From contig NC_135355.1 in NCBI RefSeq assembly GCF_051622035.1, positions 22,746,486 to 22,810,485 of the forward strand: a DNA stretch of 64,000 bases, in the 5' to 3' direction. The notes beneath the pieces were generated by a model, which searched no databases, was not told where the DNA came from, and was given only the letters and a program-made list of their open reading frames with translations. Source of the DNA: Arctopsyche grandis. Its lineage: Eukaryota; Arthropoda; Insecta; Trichoptera; Hydropsychidae. Made by a program: the position numbers and the translations under genes. Shown here one piece after another: positions 1 through 53,683 of this stretch (position 1 is its first letter; each line of letters begins with the position of its first letter).

Positions 1-3000
1 AAGATTTTTTATTTATTAAATGCGTTTGTTCATGAGAATGCATATTTTAGTTTGGTTTCAAAAAATATTTTTTTCCACACAAATATATAATTTCATTAAA
101 GTTGTATGTATGTACATATAATACATATCAAAAATACGAGAACAAGCTCATTAAATAATAATAAATAATGACAAGCTTGTGAAAATAAAGGTAACTCACT
201 ATTTTGTATATTCGTTTATATGGCAATTAATTTATTATATTATTGATTTATCTATTTTTTTCATTTTAAATTATTCATTTATTTTACTAATTTCTCTAAT
301 TACAAAAAGTAATCTTAAATATTAAATCACTAGGATTTCTCATTTTTTTTAGATATTAAACCTTTGCTAAAATATTATAATATATACATATGTATGTATA
401 TTATATAAACCAGTGTAGAAATTTTTCGTAATTTATTTTATAGTTGATATTAAAAAATTACATTAAATTTATTATTTGACATCTGAAATACTATTTTTAT
501 GGAAGTGTTTAATATAATAATAATTATATATTTTACAGTAAATGAATTTATGTACATACACATATGTAGAGAGATTCTGGTACCACAACACATCTGTAAT
601 TAATGGATTACTAAACAAGTGCCATAGGGTATATAAAATATATTTTTATCTATTATATTTGTGTGTGTGTTCGTATCCAATAAATACATATATACATTAC
701 ATATACTTCCACTTATCAGAAGAAAAATTATATATATATATTACAAATATTGACAACTTATACAGAAATTATTGACTTGATAAGATGACTTTTGAAGATT
801 TGACATCATTCCTTGACTTTTTGAGAATCAGAACGTATACATTTCCAACTTTTAACACTGCTCAAGAGTATTTGGTATTCAATATGATATTGTGTTATTT
901 ATCGAGATACATAAATGATAGACTTTTATAATATTATATAGGTTGTGGCTATTTGCAGGTACTATATCTGCAAATTATTGGCCATTTGCAGATATAGTAC
1001 CTGCCAATAATTCGCAGATATAGTACCTGCAAATAGCCACAACCTATTATATATGTATTCCGAAAACAATTCAAAATGCTCTTGCAATAAATAACATGGT
1101 GTAATAATAATAAACAATATGTATATTATTTTTTATATAAAATTATTGCGTTTTTAAGTTTGAATTGTTATAATAATGATAAGTGCGAGTATACTGTTGG
1201 TATACATACATTAATGTAATACACTAAAATTGAAAGTAAATTCACACACCGTGTCGTTTGCCTGAATAGTCGTTATCGATACCTTTAAAGGTTACATCTT
1301 TCTTAATTAAATTAGATATTAATATTTTATTATGTTAAATCAATGAAAATGATCTTAATAAAATATAATTGGACAAAATTAAATATTGTTTAATTTATAA
1401 CAACCGTTTCCCTTAAATATTCATATGTATTTAATTTTTTTATGGATTGTTTAGCCGTGATTTAAAAATCACTTTTTTTATGAACTTACGTGTAATCAGT
1501 GATTTAAGGTTAACATGAATAAATACGGTGAGGTTATTGGTTATCGGTGTTTACAATTATCTAATGTTATCACCGATTGATAGTGTAACTTTTTTCATCA
1601 AATATCTTACATATTTTTAGTGAAGAACTCGACTTCGTTGTGTATACACAAAATTTGACTGTAAGTAACTATTTCCAAACAATCTGTAAAAGAGGACTTT
1701 ATCAGTTTATTCTAACCTAAAAAAATTGTTAATCATGCATACATAAAAAAATATTATTATAATATTACATAATTTCATGTGAAATCTTTAGTTAAAGAAG
1801 AGTGTCAATTGGTAGGTAGTTTTGTCACAATACTCGTCATTCGTAACGCATACCTGTTTGCTTCGTCACACAGTTTACGTACACAATTGAAAATAACTTG
1901 TTTTAAATTAAAATATTTTCCTGGTGAGTGATTATTTTGATTATTTTCAGAATAAATGTGATAAAAAACTAACACACTTAACAATGGACACCTTTAAGAT
2001 GAGAGAGAAAAAAGATAGTACTTTAAATAACATACTAACCAAGGCATGGCAACTACTAACAATAATTTTTACCACAATAAGGTAAATCTATTATTTCAGT
2101 TTGATTTTTTTTATTAATAAAGCTTAATGCGTCTAAATCAGATAAATATATATCTTAGATTTCATTATGTTTTTTGTTGAAATAGTGCCAACGAATTTTA
2201 ATTGATTAGCACACATGTATAACCCTCAACTGAGCAACTTTTTATCTTTCATCCATACAAATCATACCAAATAAACACAATACATTTTTTTATTCGGTTA
2301 TTTTAAATATTAAAAAAAATTTAGTGATTTCCTATTAGCAATGAAAGTATAATTTCACTGTCGTTTAAGGAATATATGTACATATTATTATAGTCGAAAA
2401 CAACTATGTCTCGGTTTTCTATGGACTATTTTTAATTTGGGCCACTGAGGTCTAAGATCTTCAAATATAGTATTGGGGAATTCCATTCTGTTATCAATAG
2501 GTCAGCAATGGTGATGGACAAGCGTGATATTGATGAAAACCGGTGTCGATTGGTCAATTTTATAGATTTATAGGCTAGTTATAGTGAGAGGTTAGTGATA
2601 GTTACATAGTTTTGTGATAGACAAAAGTAGCAAAATTATGGACAGGTGGGGTCGTGGTGAGAGGTGGATTGGATTATAAACCTATTATATATTTTCACAG
2701 ACTGAGTTGGCGAGAGTATGCTTCTACTAGAGAAAGAATACTTTCATGGGGGAATACAGATTCACTATAACGTGCATTGTATAAACAGCCTTTTGTACAT
2801 TTTTTATTAATGAAATACATATGTATGTTGCAGTCAAACTGTATTAACAGTTGTAATATATTTCAACTGGTTGGAATATGTTTTACTATACTATGTAGTT
2901 ATTTCGTATGATTTACACAATGGATTTACAATCTGACTAGTCAGAATCAGTCAATATGGTATTCCGTTATTCGTTTTATTCCGTTTCTTTCGTTCACTTT

Positions 3001-3752
3001 TTGAATATGTTAAGCAAATACATATATTACTGACAAGCACTGGTGAAACTGTATTCGAATATGAATTATCTGAAACGCCAGATAAAATATATCACAACTG
3101 GTAATATATTTCACTTTGAAAGTAACATATACATACATACATATACAAGTTATTTATATGTTACTTAAAATATTGTTGTATATTATTTTATATTCATTCA
3201 ATTGTTTTTCAAATATATTTTTAATATAACTATAACTGATTTTATATAACTTAAATATTTTAATATAACGAAATATGTATACGACATGACTTGTATTAAG
3301 TATAAAACTGATTTTTGTCGTTTCTAAAAATAAAATGGTTGAGTTTAAGATGTATGCCCGCTTTATTAACCGACCCAAAGTTTATCAACATTCGATTAAT
3401 CAAATGTCTATTATTATCAGGCCTGTCGTATTTGTATTAGATTAAAATTTGTCTACAAGTCAAAAACCAATACACATTCTATAACAGTTCTCGATTATCG
3501 ATTTACGCTAACCATTTATCTTGGATTTTATTTATGTTTAAAATTTAACTTAAATTAGCAATTGTCTATATGCATAGCAACATATGTTGACTTTTTTAGG
3601 GTTAATCAATAATTCAATCTGAGTTTGATTTCATCTACCATTTTTCAAAGATAAAAATTATCGAATCGAATCAATTTGCACTTAATTTCGATTCATAATA
3701 ATATGTAAATATAATTGTACAATTTCTGTTTCATAGAAATATTCTTGAAAAC
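1..3752. other. AT-rich intergenic DNA, no gene seen
   Basis: I find no exon-like stretch with splice signals or family resemblance here. The short open frames present are low-complexity Tyr/Ile/Asn-rich translations of AT-rich DNA. The only structured object is the hairpin repeat listed separately at about 939-1046. A 5' non-coding exon and the promoter of the acyltransferase gene that starts at 3753 should lie in the last part, but I cannot place them. Confidence 0.6.
939..1046. repeat. 108-bp hairpin repeat (MITE-like)
   Basis: The left arm 939-981 and right arm 1004-1046 are inverted copies of 43 nt with one mismatch (core TTTGCAGGTACTATATCTGC). The 22-nt middle segment carries a third, inverted copy of the same core. 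The flanks are AT-rich (tatata on the left, ttatatat on the right), so a TA-type target site is possible but not provable. No coding capacity. Confidence 0.7.
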
Positions 3753-7509
<3,757 letters not shown>

Positions 7510-7816
7510 TCAAAATTCTCTAAAAACTTAACATTTTCTAAGTATTTATATAAATACTGTATAGTAGCGAATTACACTTGTTAAATTAATAGGAAATGCT
7601 AACACTGTTTGTGAATTTCACTTTGTGAAATGTTGTAAAAAAATATATTTTTACTGAATAATAATATAAAAAGTAAAGCTGATTTCAAATGAAGTGGAAA
7701 TGAAATGGGTAATCAATTAAAATACCATGTTTTATAATATTTAATTTTAAAGAAACTTATAAATACATGTAAAAAAAGAAATATTTAAAATTGCATTATG
7801 GATCAGATATAATATT

Positions 7817-7829
7817 AATAAATTTTATT
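7817..7829. promoter_or_regulatory. Overlapping polyadenylation signals for two convergent genes
   Basis: AATAAA on the plus strand (7817-7822) is followed two bases later by TTTATT (7824-7829), which is AATAAA on the minus strand. They lie 308 nt after the acyltransferase stop and 119 nt after the kynurenine monooxygenase stop. A further minus-strand AATAAA occurs near 7860. Use of these signals is inferred, not shown. Confidence 0.45.
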
Positions 7830-7947
7830 TCATATTCTGTATATGTATTTTAATTTAATTTATTTAAATATTACACATAAATGCTACAAACGCTTAAAGT
7901 ATTCAAAATTATACATATTCAAAAGTATTGCATCTCATATGAAACAT

Positions 7948-14295
<6,348 letters not shown>

Positions 14296-15001
14296 GGTTA
14301 AAAGCAAACTAAAATTTTTGTCGCAAACCGTCCACATAAGATAATGCGTTAAACGTAATATAATACAATATAACCGTTGAAACTTGATCTAAAAACCCGT
14401 TGAAAACCCACAAGTTATTGGAAAAACATCCCTGTTTTATGTTTTGGAATTTTTAATAAACAGACGTTGCACATTCTTAATATATGGAGAGTGATATTGT
14501 TTCGATTTCCTTCGGTCCCAACAAGATATACGTGTGCATTTAGAGACCTCTGTGGCAGAGGTTGTAGAACGCTGCTCAATCACTGTTATTATATGCTCAA
14601 TTATATGTTAAAATACTACTATAATTGAAGACATTATATATTAATTCTTACTTATGATATGTGATGCCATCCGCCTTTTTATGTTTTCTTGAGTAATTGT
14701 AACACAATTTCACTGAATACGTTGGCATATTGGCATATGGTCAATCGACTTTCCGACTTAGAAGCTAACTAGCTACTGAGAGAGAGTGTGCATGCACTTT
14801 ACTTTCTTTTGGGTTTGCATGCACCAAAAGGGTGATCGGCTTAGAGCGTCAGGGCGTATCTATATGTATTCTATATCTATGGGCAAAGTGGCGTTTTTAA
14901 TTTAAAAACAAAATTCATTCGTCCAAATGCACTCCAACTTAATTTCATACGTATCTTTATTTCTTCTTCTTTACTAACGGACACGTCAATTATTAGACCT
15001 A

Positions 15002-15414
15002 TTATAAATAATTATTTACTACTTCTACTGGTTTATCATCTAATGAGATGCTATCAGGCATGCAAAAACTATTGAACATTAGTTTGGTCTTATCTACGTT
15101 ACTTTTTAATCCTACTTTTCGACATTCCCTGTCCAGCTGTTTTAGTCTGTTAAGTAGGTCAGCTGGGTCACGAGCTATTAAAACTATATCGTCTGCAAAC
15201 CGAAGGTGACTCAAGAAGCGACCGTTGATGCTTACTCCTGCTGTGTCCAAAAGTCCACAAGCACCTCATTGAATAGTTTAGGAGATATGGTGTCTCCTTG
15301 CCATACTCCTTTTCCTATGTTAAATCTATCTGTATATGAAAAACATACATATAATATGTACATAGGTCGCGTTATATACGATCTTTGTAATACGCCATAT
15401 TGAATGAGATACAT
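15002..15414 (-). pseudogene. RTE-type non-LTR reverse transcriptase fragment
   Basis: The minus strand encodes, in two overlapping frames, GVWQGDTISPKLFNEVL (15360-15250) and then GVSINGRFLSHLRFADDIVL followed by RECRKVGLKSNVDKTKLMFN and SISLDDKPVEVV. This is the palm region of an endonuclease/reverse transcriptase of the RTE/BovB-like group; the FADD metal-binding motif is intact. A frameshift near 15245 separates the two pieces and no endonuclease domain is present, so it is a 5'-truncated, dead copy. Confidence 0.85.
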
Positions 15415-18400
15415 ATGTTGTATTTTTCTTACATTTTTTTATCCGATCTTGTTATGTCATTCGTTATATAATATAATATAATATTATATTCTAAGCCTGC
15501 GGTTATTTACGAATTTAAACGTTGATTAACCTTGAATATTACTGAATAATCCGAGATTATATAACAGAATCGTGTTAAACTTATGTTTTTGTAGTTCTTA
15601 TGTAATGTTACGTCTAAGTAGTAGTGTATTATAAAAACTAGTTTTGGGAATTTTGCATTTTAGAATATCCACCGCGAAAATGTATAATGTATATGTATAA
15701 TTTTTATTTAGACATTGTATATAATTTTTACTCAAAATTGAAAAATTGAAAGATGCACACATGTATTTACATACATATTTATATTGTCTACTTGTGTAGA
15801 TATTCGTAATGAAACAGTTTCAATTTAGTAGTAATTATATACAAATCAAAAATTAAAAATAAATATCAATGGATAAGTAAGCCTGTCTCGATAGCTGTTA
15901 AATTAACAACACACATACATATGTACATACATACATTTGCTGATATATATAAATTAAATAGTTAGTAAGCAAAAATATTTATATCATAATATATTAATTG
16001 AAATTCGTTATATTACATAATATATTAATTAAAAGTCTCTCTGGAATTTGTAATCCATGTAAAACTTAATATATTAGGTGCATATTTCAAATATAATCAT
16101 TTTCATACGGCTCATCAGCTAAAATTAGTTTTGATAATGAATTGGTTGAAATCGCTATATGAACCCACATACATACATATCAGTAAATACAGTCTGTAAA
16201 AAAATCGTATCTTGATGATAAAAAAAATAAAAAAAAACAGTTATATAATTCGATCGTTAGCATTTTATTCAATATAAAAACGATTTGGGTCCGTTTATAC
16301 TATCCACCGCAGCTCGTCGACAGCTCAGTAACATTTTGTACTAGTTTTAAAAGCTCGATTTTTTTTAAATGTCCTCTTTTTATTTTTACTTCCCAGTTAT
16401 CCCTAACATAGCATATATCAAATGTAAATCATTAATTACGTTATAATTAAATGAGAATTCAACATTTTCGTTTTATCAAAAAAAAAAAACAATGTCGTAA
16501 GCTTAGAAATATAACTACATTAATTGAAACGACAGTACAAATACTAAAATGCCATTTTAATGAAAACAACAAATTATTAGTAGATCAAATATATTATAGT
16601 TGACTAATTAGAGTTGGCTGGCTACAGTAGTATTTTGAAAGCATATAATGTAAATTTTCAAATTCGATTTCCCGCAGAATTATCTTTGAATATCATAAAA
16701 ATATAAGCGTTTGATTTTATTTATTTATTTATGAATGTTTCTATGCAATAATATTTTATCTGTTTTAAATTGTAATCCGAATTGCGAACATTATCCATTT
16801 GTACAGTTTAAATAAATTAAATGTACTTATTTAAATTAAATTTACTTCCTTTGTTATTAATGTCAACATTTGAAAAGCGTACTGAACCGAAAGAAGCCGT
16901 TCAAAATAAGTCTTACGAAGCTGAAATGCTTATTTAACATTTTCGAATCTGTATACAAATATAAACAGTGGTATTGAACCAGCACATGCTTGGACCACGT
17001 AGACATCTTCATCGACTACAAATACCAGTTCCGTATTGCACGCTATCCATTTTCTATCAAAAGTTGAATTTACCCCCTCCCCCTATAAAAACATTTCTAA
17101 TTTAGTGTTCGATCTACCAGATTATATACATATCTACATCTACGAAAAGGAAATGCATTTTACGACTTCAGGTCTGTTAATACCTAGTCGAAACGTATCG
17201 GCAGCAGCAGGCAACTTGCAAATACGGAGAGTATTCTTTGTTTCATTCTACATATGTACATATATGTATGACGAAGGAATTGACGGGCATCGTTGTTGAC
17301 ATTTTTATGTAGAATACTCTAATACCGATCATTCGGCAGGAATGCGAAACGGGTTCAGTGATTTATTCCGAATAATGGCCTGCATATGGAAATCTCAATG
17401 CCATTGGTTACACACATTTTATGATGAACCATCGAGGAAGTTGTGTGGATCCAGTGACAAGCAGACCACAGGTGCCAAAATGGTCATTATTTGTGTTCCT
17501 TCTCGAGAATTTTTCGAAAAAAATGCCAAATTGGGAATTCTTATTTCTCGAGAAATTTTATAAAACATTTTTTATTATATGTATGTACATACAAAAATGT
17601 ATATATTTTCAAAAAGTTTAAAACCACTGCCCTTTATAAAGCTACATTAGAAAGGGCGGGTTTATACCTAATGTGCATACTTCTTAGAAGGGTTCTGGAA
17701 ATGATTTCTAACTTTCTAACGTGCCTTATCTTATGTTCTTTTCTTATCTTATTTTGTCCTGGACATTGCAAATGCGTCAATCTTTAGAAATACTCAATTA
17801 TCCTCTGAATGCATTGAATACACCGTAATTTTTGACCTGACTTTTTTTCTATTACTATTTATTTTTATTACTCTACCCGGCCAGCGGTGCTTTCTTTGTT
17901 TTGGTGATTATAGAAACCTCTCCGATATGATATGATTTACAGTGCTTATTTGAAGCCGTGTTGTCAACTAAACCAACGTCGGCACAAACCCAGAGAAATA
18001 ATTTTCCACAGAAATTTTTCACAAAAATTCTGAACAAAATAAATAACCGGGAACTGTCTCTACTTTAAATGGCATGTGTTTTTTAAAGGGATAATTTAAA
18101 AATCGTATGTAATAATAAAATAAAATCAACGTTGTAAGAGATAAAGTTATGTAAATTAACGTTATAATTAATAAAATAAAATTGAAATGTTTTACTATTT
18201 TTCTATTTTTTTTTATTTTAATTATGTATACACTAAGATAATACATACAAAAATTACATAACAATAATGCCAAAACATATATTTTATATTTACATATATT
18301 ATCTTGAATCCAATAATGTCGAATAAACAATACTTTATTATATACATTTTTTCTTTATTATATACTTTATTATATACATTTTTTCATTTATCAAAATTTC

Positions 18401-18619
18401 TCGAGAATTCTCGAGAAATTTAAGAAGTTAAATGAAAATCATCGAAAAATCAGAATCACTAGTCATTATGAAGAAAAATTAAAGGCCGAGTGTCGAATGA
18501 ATTGATTCATATTTGATGGAGAGAAGAAAATTTGTTTTTGAAAAACAAACGGCGTGTATATCGTTACTTAAATTTAATCTGTTTTTATATATTTTTTTAA
18601 TTTATCTTTTTACGTGGTA

Positions 18620-18715
18620 ACAAAAGATGAAGTTTTTTGATCATGCGAAAATTCGAACTTGAGAGTTTGACTGATTCGAAATCAGAATCAGTGATCACTA
18701 GAGACACGTATTTTT
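18620..18715 (-). repeat. SINE-like unit with tRNA-like B box, family shared with 20098 and 34700
   Basis: Read on the minus strand it contains AAGTTCGAATTTTCGCATGA, a B-box-like segment, followed by AAAACTTCATC and TTGTTACCACGTA-type sequence. The AAAACTTCATC...TTGTTACTACGTA part recurs at 20098-20150 and 34695-34760. Family assignment is tentative. Confidence 0.4.
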
Positions 18716-19203
18716 GTCAATATTAGCATTTTCATTTTGCATTTTAGCATTTTAGGTCATTGGTTCACCAGGATAATTTCGTGGATCCAAACGATAGTGA
18801 AATACATACGCAAAATGTGGAAAATATGTAGATGCGTGTAAAAAAAACGCGTACCCGTTTTTATTCATGTACATATATGTAGATGCATTTGTATTGAACC
18901 ACGAATGCGTGTATATTCCATTCGCAATATGTGGAATATTTCCGTACGCTGCCCAACCGTCCGAAATTATATGCGAACCAGGCAGTATATTATATATCGG
19001 AGTATTTCATCAAGTAAAAGTCAAGTTAATTCAGGGCACGGCAATACTATTGGCATCGCAAAGAGTAGCCAATCACAGGATGGAACGGGTCGACCGAGCC
19101 TCCTTTCCGACCTAGCGGTCTCCGTCATGTCGAGAATTCACACTTTTACCAAAATCAGATTGATAATGAATAGGATAATGAAACACGCCGATACTAATCT
19201 ATG

Positions 19204-19278
19204 ATTTGAGACACGCGCGCTTTAGCGCGCGTGTCTCAAATTGTGCTTAGCTAACACGAGTTACCTAAGCACAATTTG
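19204..19278. repeat. Two overlapping perfect hairpins, GC-rich then AT-rich
   Basis: Hairpin 1: 18-bp perfect arms 19204-19221 and 19224-19241 with a 2-nt loop (arm ATTTGAGACACGCGCGCT). Hairpin 2: 14-bp arms 19237-19250 and 19265-19278 (CAAATTGTGCTTAG), extended by an inner 4-bp stem. The two share CAAAT at 19237-19241, so only one can form fully at a time. Confidence 0.85.
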
Positions 19279-19462
19279 AAGAAACATCCGGTGTAAGGTT
19301 TTTTTAATGTAAACTTGTTCCATTTATATGGTGAGGTGAATAAAAAAACAAACTACTAAAGCGGTGCTTACATTAAAGAAAACCATCATTAAAGTTTGTG
19401 AAAATCGGAAATATTCAATTTGAGTTAATAGATTTACAAGACCGTAGGGCATTTTTTCATGA

Positions 19463-19535
19463 TATTGTGGCGCATTAGGTTCTTCCTGTAATGCCACAAT
19501 GGTCCAAAACTATTAAATAAATAAATAAATAAATG
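19463..19535 (+). repeat. Retroposon 3'-end hairpin with AAAT-repeat tail (copy A)
   Basis: An imperfect stem of GTGGCGCATTAGG pairing with TGTAATGCCACAATGG is followed by (AAAT)n. The same unit occurs at 41732 and 50289 (both inverted, the latter with a TTTA tail) and, more diverged, at 63312. Confidence 0.6.
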
Positions 19536-20603
19536 ATAAAAATTTGGTTAAATTCTACAAGGGACTTTCAGTTGTGAAATATCCCAAAATAGTCAAACAC
19601 GCGTATGGCTTCGTTATTTGTAAGTACTTATGTATATTTGTGAAGAAACATTTCTACCACGAGCATCAATAAATCGATTCTAAAAACCAAATTAACAAAC
19701 ACAAGACAACCACCTCGCAATTATTTTGCGTATTCACACCACACAATTTGAGTTAAGATTAAGAGATTTAGTTACAAATGAGAAATTATTATGAAAATCA
19801 CACATTTTATTAGTTTTTCATGAAAATCTAAGTTGAAAATATAAATTTGCACAATTTTTTAATTTTTTTTCTTAATTCATACCTACAAATATTATTTACC
19901 AAAAAAAAATATGAAGCCCCCTAAATATTTTTAATTTTAAAATTGAAAAATGTTTTGTGCTTGAGGAGAAAATGCGACTTTGAACCTCTAATGAATGTCT
20001 TTTTAAACTTAAGCTGTTTCTAAATTTTAAAACTCGCTGTTTTCTTAATGTATGTATGTATGTATGTATGTATGTAGAACTAATGAATAGGTTTTATCAA
20101 AAAAACAAAACTTCATCTATTGTTACTACGTACATAGATAAAGTAATAAATTTATTGTTACACAGTAAGGTTTGCGCTCGTCAATCAGTTTTTATCAAAA
20201 ATAAAATTCGACCATAGTGACTTTACAGGTTGCCCAAAGCTCCACTGTGGTCGGAAACATGTAAATAAGATTCATTAAAAAGTAATGCAATGATACCAGC
20301 GAATTTTGTAGGAAGCATGTACATATGTTATGTATGAATGTATGTACGTGCGCGAACAGTGGAAGAGAGAACACGATCTAGACATGTGGGAACATTCTGG
20401 AGCCCACAAACGGGGTTCTTAGAAAATTCGTGGATTATCATATTGACCTTTAAATATGCCGAAAAAATGTTTTACTATGCAAATTCTTTTCCGAGTTTCC
20501 AATGATCTGTATCCCAGCATTCCCAATAGAGTGCTGTGGGATATATGTAGACATATAGTAACTAGTAGCTTTTATTTGAGTCACAGCCGATTCGGCAACT
20601 CAA

Positions 20604-20793
20604 TCTTAGACCGCAATAGGCGGCACTGTACTGAAGCGACGCAGTGCGGCCAAATATTGTTTGTATGAAATTGGATGAGATAGAACGCACTACGAGTGGC
20701 GCGACACTGCCAGTCAAAGTTGCCTTTTGAACCAACGCTGATATGCTGCGCTGCGTCGCTGCAGCGCAATGCCGCCTAGTGCGGTCAGACCTT
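20604..20793. repeat. GC-rich MITE, copy 1 (hAT-like)
   Basis: Ends are inverted repeats of the type GGTCTGACCGCACTAGGCGG (right end complement, left end diverged as ttagaccgcaataggcgg). Inside are GCGACGCAGYGCGGC and its complement. A second copy lies at 59274-59499. Non-coding. Confidence 0.7.
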
Positions 20794-21179
20794 TAACTGA
20801 CCAATACCAATAACTTTCTTAATAAAATGAGTTATAAACAAATTTTCCTACACATTGATAATCCTTTTATCCGTGTTCTTTTCATATTTTGTGGTCCTGT
20901 CCCGGGATGGAGGCTGAGAGGAGGGCTCTGCTAGACATCGTCAGGGGTTTTCTCATTGGCCCCCTTCATCATGGTGATCTAATAAGGAATAAAGCATCGT
21001 TTAGAGCTTCCGAAAGGTTCGCGGAACGTGATTGCATAAGCATTTATGCGTTTTTATGAATATGTGAATTTGTGTGTGTGTGAGTGTCCTATTGTTTTTT
21101 AGGTATGTGTGTACGTATGTACGCATATATGTACATGTATGTTTACTTGAGGTGTGGGTGAAACGACAAATAGATGTGT

Positions 21180-21372
21180 TGGTCCTGTGTTCGATCCGCA
21201 TGCGGTCGAATTTTTTTCAAATACATATTAAATATATTTATATTTAATTGTTAAATATGCAAAAAAATTGGCAAAAACTACCTATCAACCTACATAAATA
21301 GGTAAACAATATAAAACATCGATAGAAAAATTAATTAATTAAATAAATTTTCAATAGATGGTGGTAAATTTT
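21180..21372 (+). repeat. SINE-like repeat, family shared with 56390
   Basis: Begins with GGTCCTGTGTTCGATCCGCA, in which GTTCGATCC resembles a tRNA B box, then GCGGTCGAATTTTTTTCAAA and an AT-rich body ending TTTCAATAGATGG. The same order of motifs is found at 56390-56582. Confidence 0.5.
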
Positions 21373-21585
21373 CAGCCAAGCGGAAAGATTGGCATCGATT
21401 AGTATACATATGTAGAATTATTTTCTTTAGTTATTATATCTTCGTATACGTTTTAGCAGAGACGTACATACATACATACATATGTACATATGTCGAATCG
21501 AAACGACTATTATAGTACGGCGAACGTTATCTCAGACAGGCAGACAGACAGAATAGCGATATTATATATATACATATCGGTCTCC

Positions 21586-21956
21586 TTCACGGGACCGAAA
21601 GTGAAACGCCCGAAAACGCAAATACCAGAAGGCAAAGTTCGAAAATCGAAAGATCTTAATTCGAAAGATAAAAAAGGGGTGCATGGTAAACGGTACTATG
21701 TATATATAATATATATGAGTGGCATGCGGTGAAATTATCTCTCTTTTTGTCATACAGCCTTGTTTAATGTGCGCGCGCAGAATACGGGAGGAAAAGCCTG
21801 TTCCTCTTGTTCCTGTTGCATCCTGCTCGCGCAAATTAAGTGAGGATGTACGACGGGGGGAGAGACCCTTTTTTTATCTTTCGATTTTCAATCTTTGCCT
21901 TCCGATATTTGCGTTTTCGGGCGTTTCAGTTTCGGTCCCGTGAAGTAGACCCATAT
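21586..21956. repeat. Foldback MITE, copy 2
   Basis: Left arm CGGTCTCC...GGGACCGAAAGTGAAACG from 21586 and right arm ending CGGTCCCGTGAAGTAGACCC at 21952 are inverted copies as in the 9054 element. Near the centre the right arm is rearranged by a piece with TATA repeats and GGCATGCGGTGAAATTATC, and by a gggg run near 21855. Confidence 0.75.
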
Positions 21957-21970
21957 ATATGTATATATAC

Positions 21971-22011
21971 ATATATACGCTGTACGCTTGGCATAACGAG
22001 AAAAGACAAGA
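21971..22011 (+). mobile_element. Short RTE 3'-region fragment, duplicate of 22524-22565
   Basis: The segment CGCTGTACGCTTGGCATAAC followed by gagaaaagacaag is identical at 21976-22011 and 22529-22564. In the second copy it runs on into a longer RTE-type 3' end; here it is cut off by a partial foldback arm. Confidence 0.7.
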
Positions 22012-22015
22012 AGAC

Positions 22016-22836
<821 letters not shown>

Positions 22837-22838
22837 AG

Positions 22839-22955
<117 letters not shown>

Positions 22956-22965
22956 GGGGTTACCT

Positions 22966-23163
22966 GACAACTCGTTCACAGATTTTCCGTAAACCGAGGA
23001 TGCGCTGTTATCGGTGAACAGACGGTTTGTGAAAGAGATGGCTGCATACGTAATGGCATAGTAAACGAGATCTTGGTGAACAGACGGAGTGAGAAAGAGA
23101 TGGCCGTATACGTAATGCCTGAAGCGCATCCTCGGTTTACGGAAAATCTGTGAACGAGTTGTC
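22966..23163. repeat. 198-bp MITE with 41-bp terminal inverted repeats
   Basis: Left arm 22966-23006 (GACAACTCGTTCACAGATTT...) and right arm 23123-23163 are perfect or nearly perfect inverted copies. Between them are two tandem units of about 48 bp with GGTGAACAGACGG and AAAGAGATGGC. It lies some 385 bp before the start codon of the thioredoxin-repeat gene, so in or next to its promoter. Confidence 0.85.
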
Positions 23164-23164
23164 G

Positions 23165-23548
23165 TGTCATGTACAGTTTGGTTTTTTATATAGAGCAGTT
23201 ATGTGCGATTGAGCAGTTATGTGCGATTGTTCTTGTGCAATATTGCTGGACAGCCGTCTCGTTGAGGGCTTTACGGGTCAAATTCTTTGGACGTTTAAAG
23301 CGGGCTTTATAAGTGACAGTGTATAAAAGTGGTGAAGTAGCAATCGCTAATAGCTTTTGGTAAGCTGTTGCAGTAAGAAGTGAACGCGCTTGCAATCGAG
23401 CACGAAGGCGGGGGCGCAAGACAGGGTGGATCACGCGCTTCCGGTTGGGAAAGCCGGTGTCCGGTGTTGTTATTCCTTTGGGATAAACCCACGTAGGTGT
23501 GAGTGAGCAGTGAGTCTGTGTGGGTGTGGTCCCGCCAACCCGGCAAAG
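23165..23548 (+). promoter_or_regulatory. Probable promoter and 5' UTR of the thioredoxin-repeat gene
   Basis: The base composition changes here from AT-rich to GC/CpG-rich (for example GGCGGGGGCGCAAGACAGG) and stays so through exon 1. No clear TATA box was seen. The segment includes two copies of GAGCAGTTATGTGCGATTG (about 23191-23230). Assignment rests on composition and position only. Confidence 0.4.

Positions 23549-53683
<30,135 letters not shown>

Noticed and set aside
542-775. 77-codon open frame near the window start
   Set aside because: Tyr/Ile-rich translation of AT-rich DNA, no motif and no splice support.
19204-19278. Helitron 3' end suggested by a GC-rich hairpin
   Set aside because: The bases after the hairpin read CTTAG, not CTRR, and no TC-type 5' end was identified.
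22966-23163. CRISPR-like array suggested by repeated units
   Set aside because: Only two internal units and long inverted ends, in eukaryotic DNA; this is a MITE.
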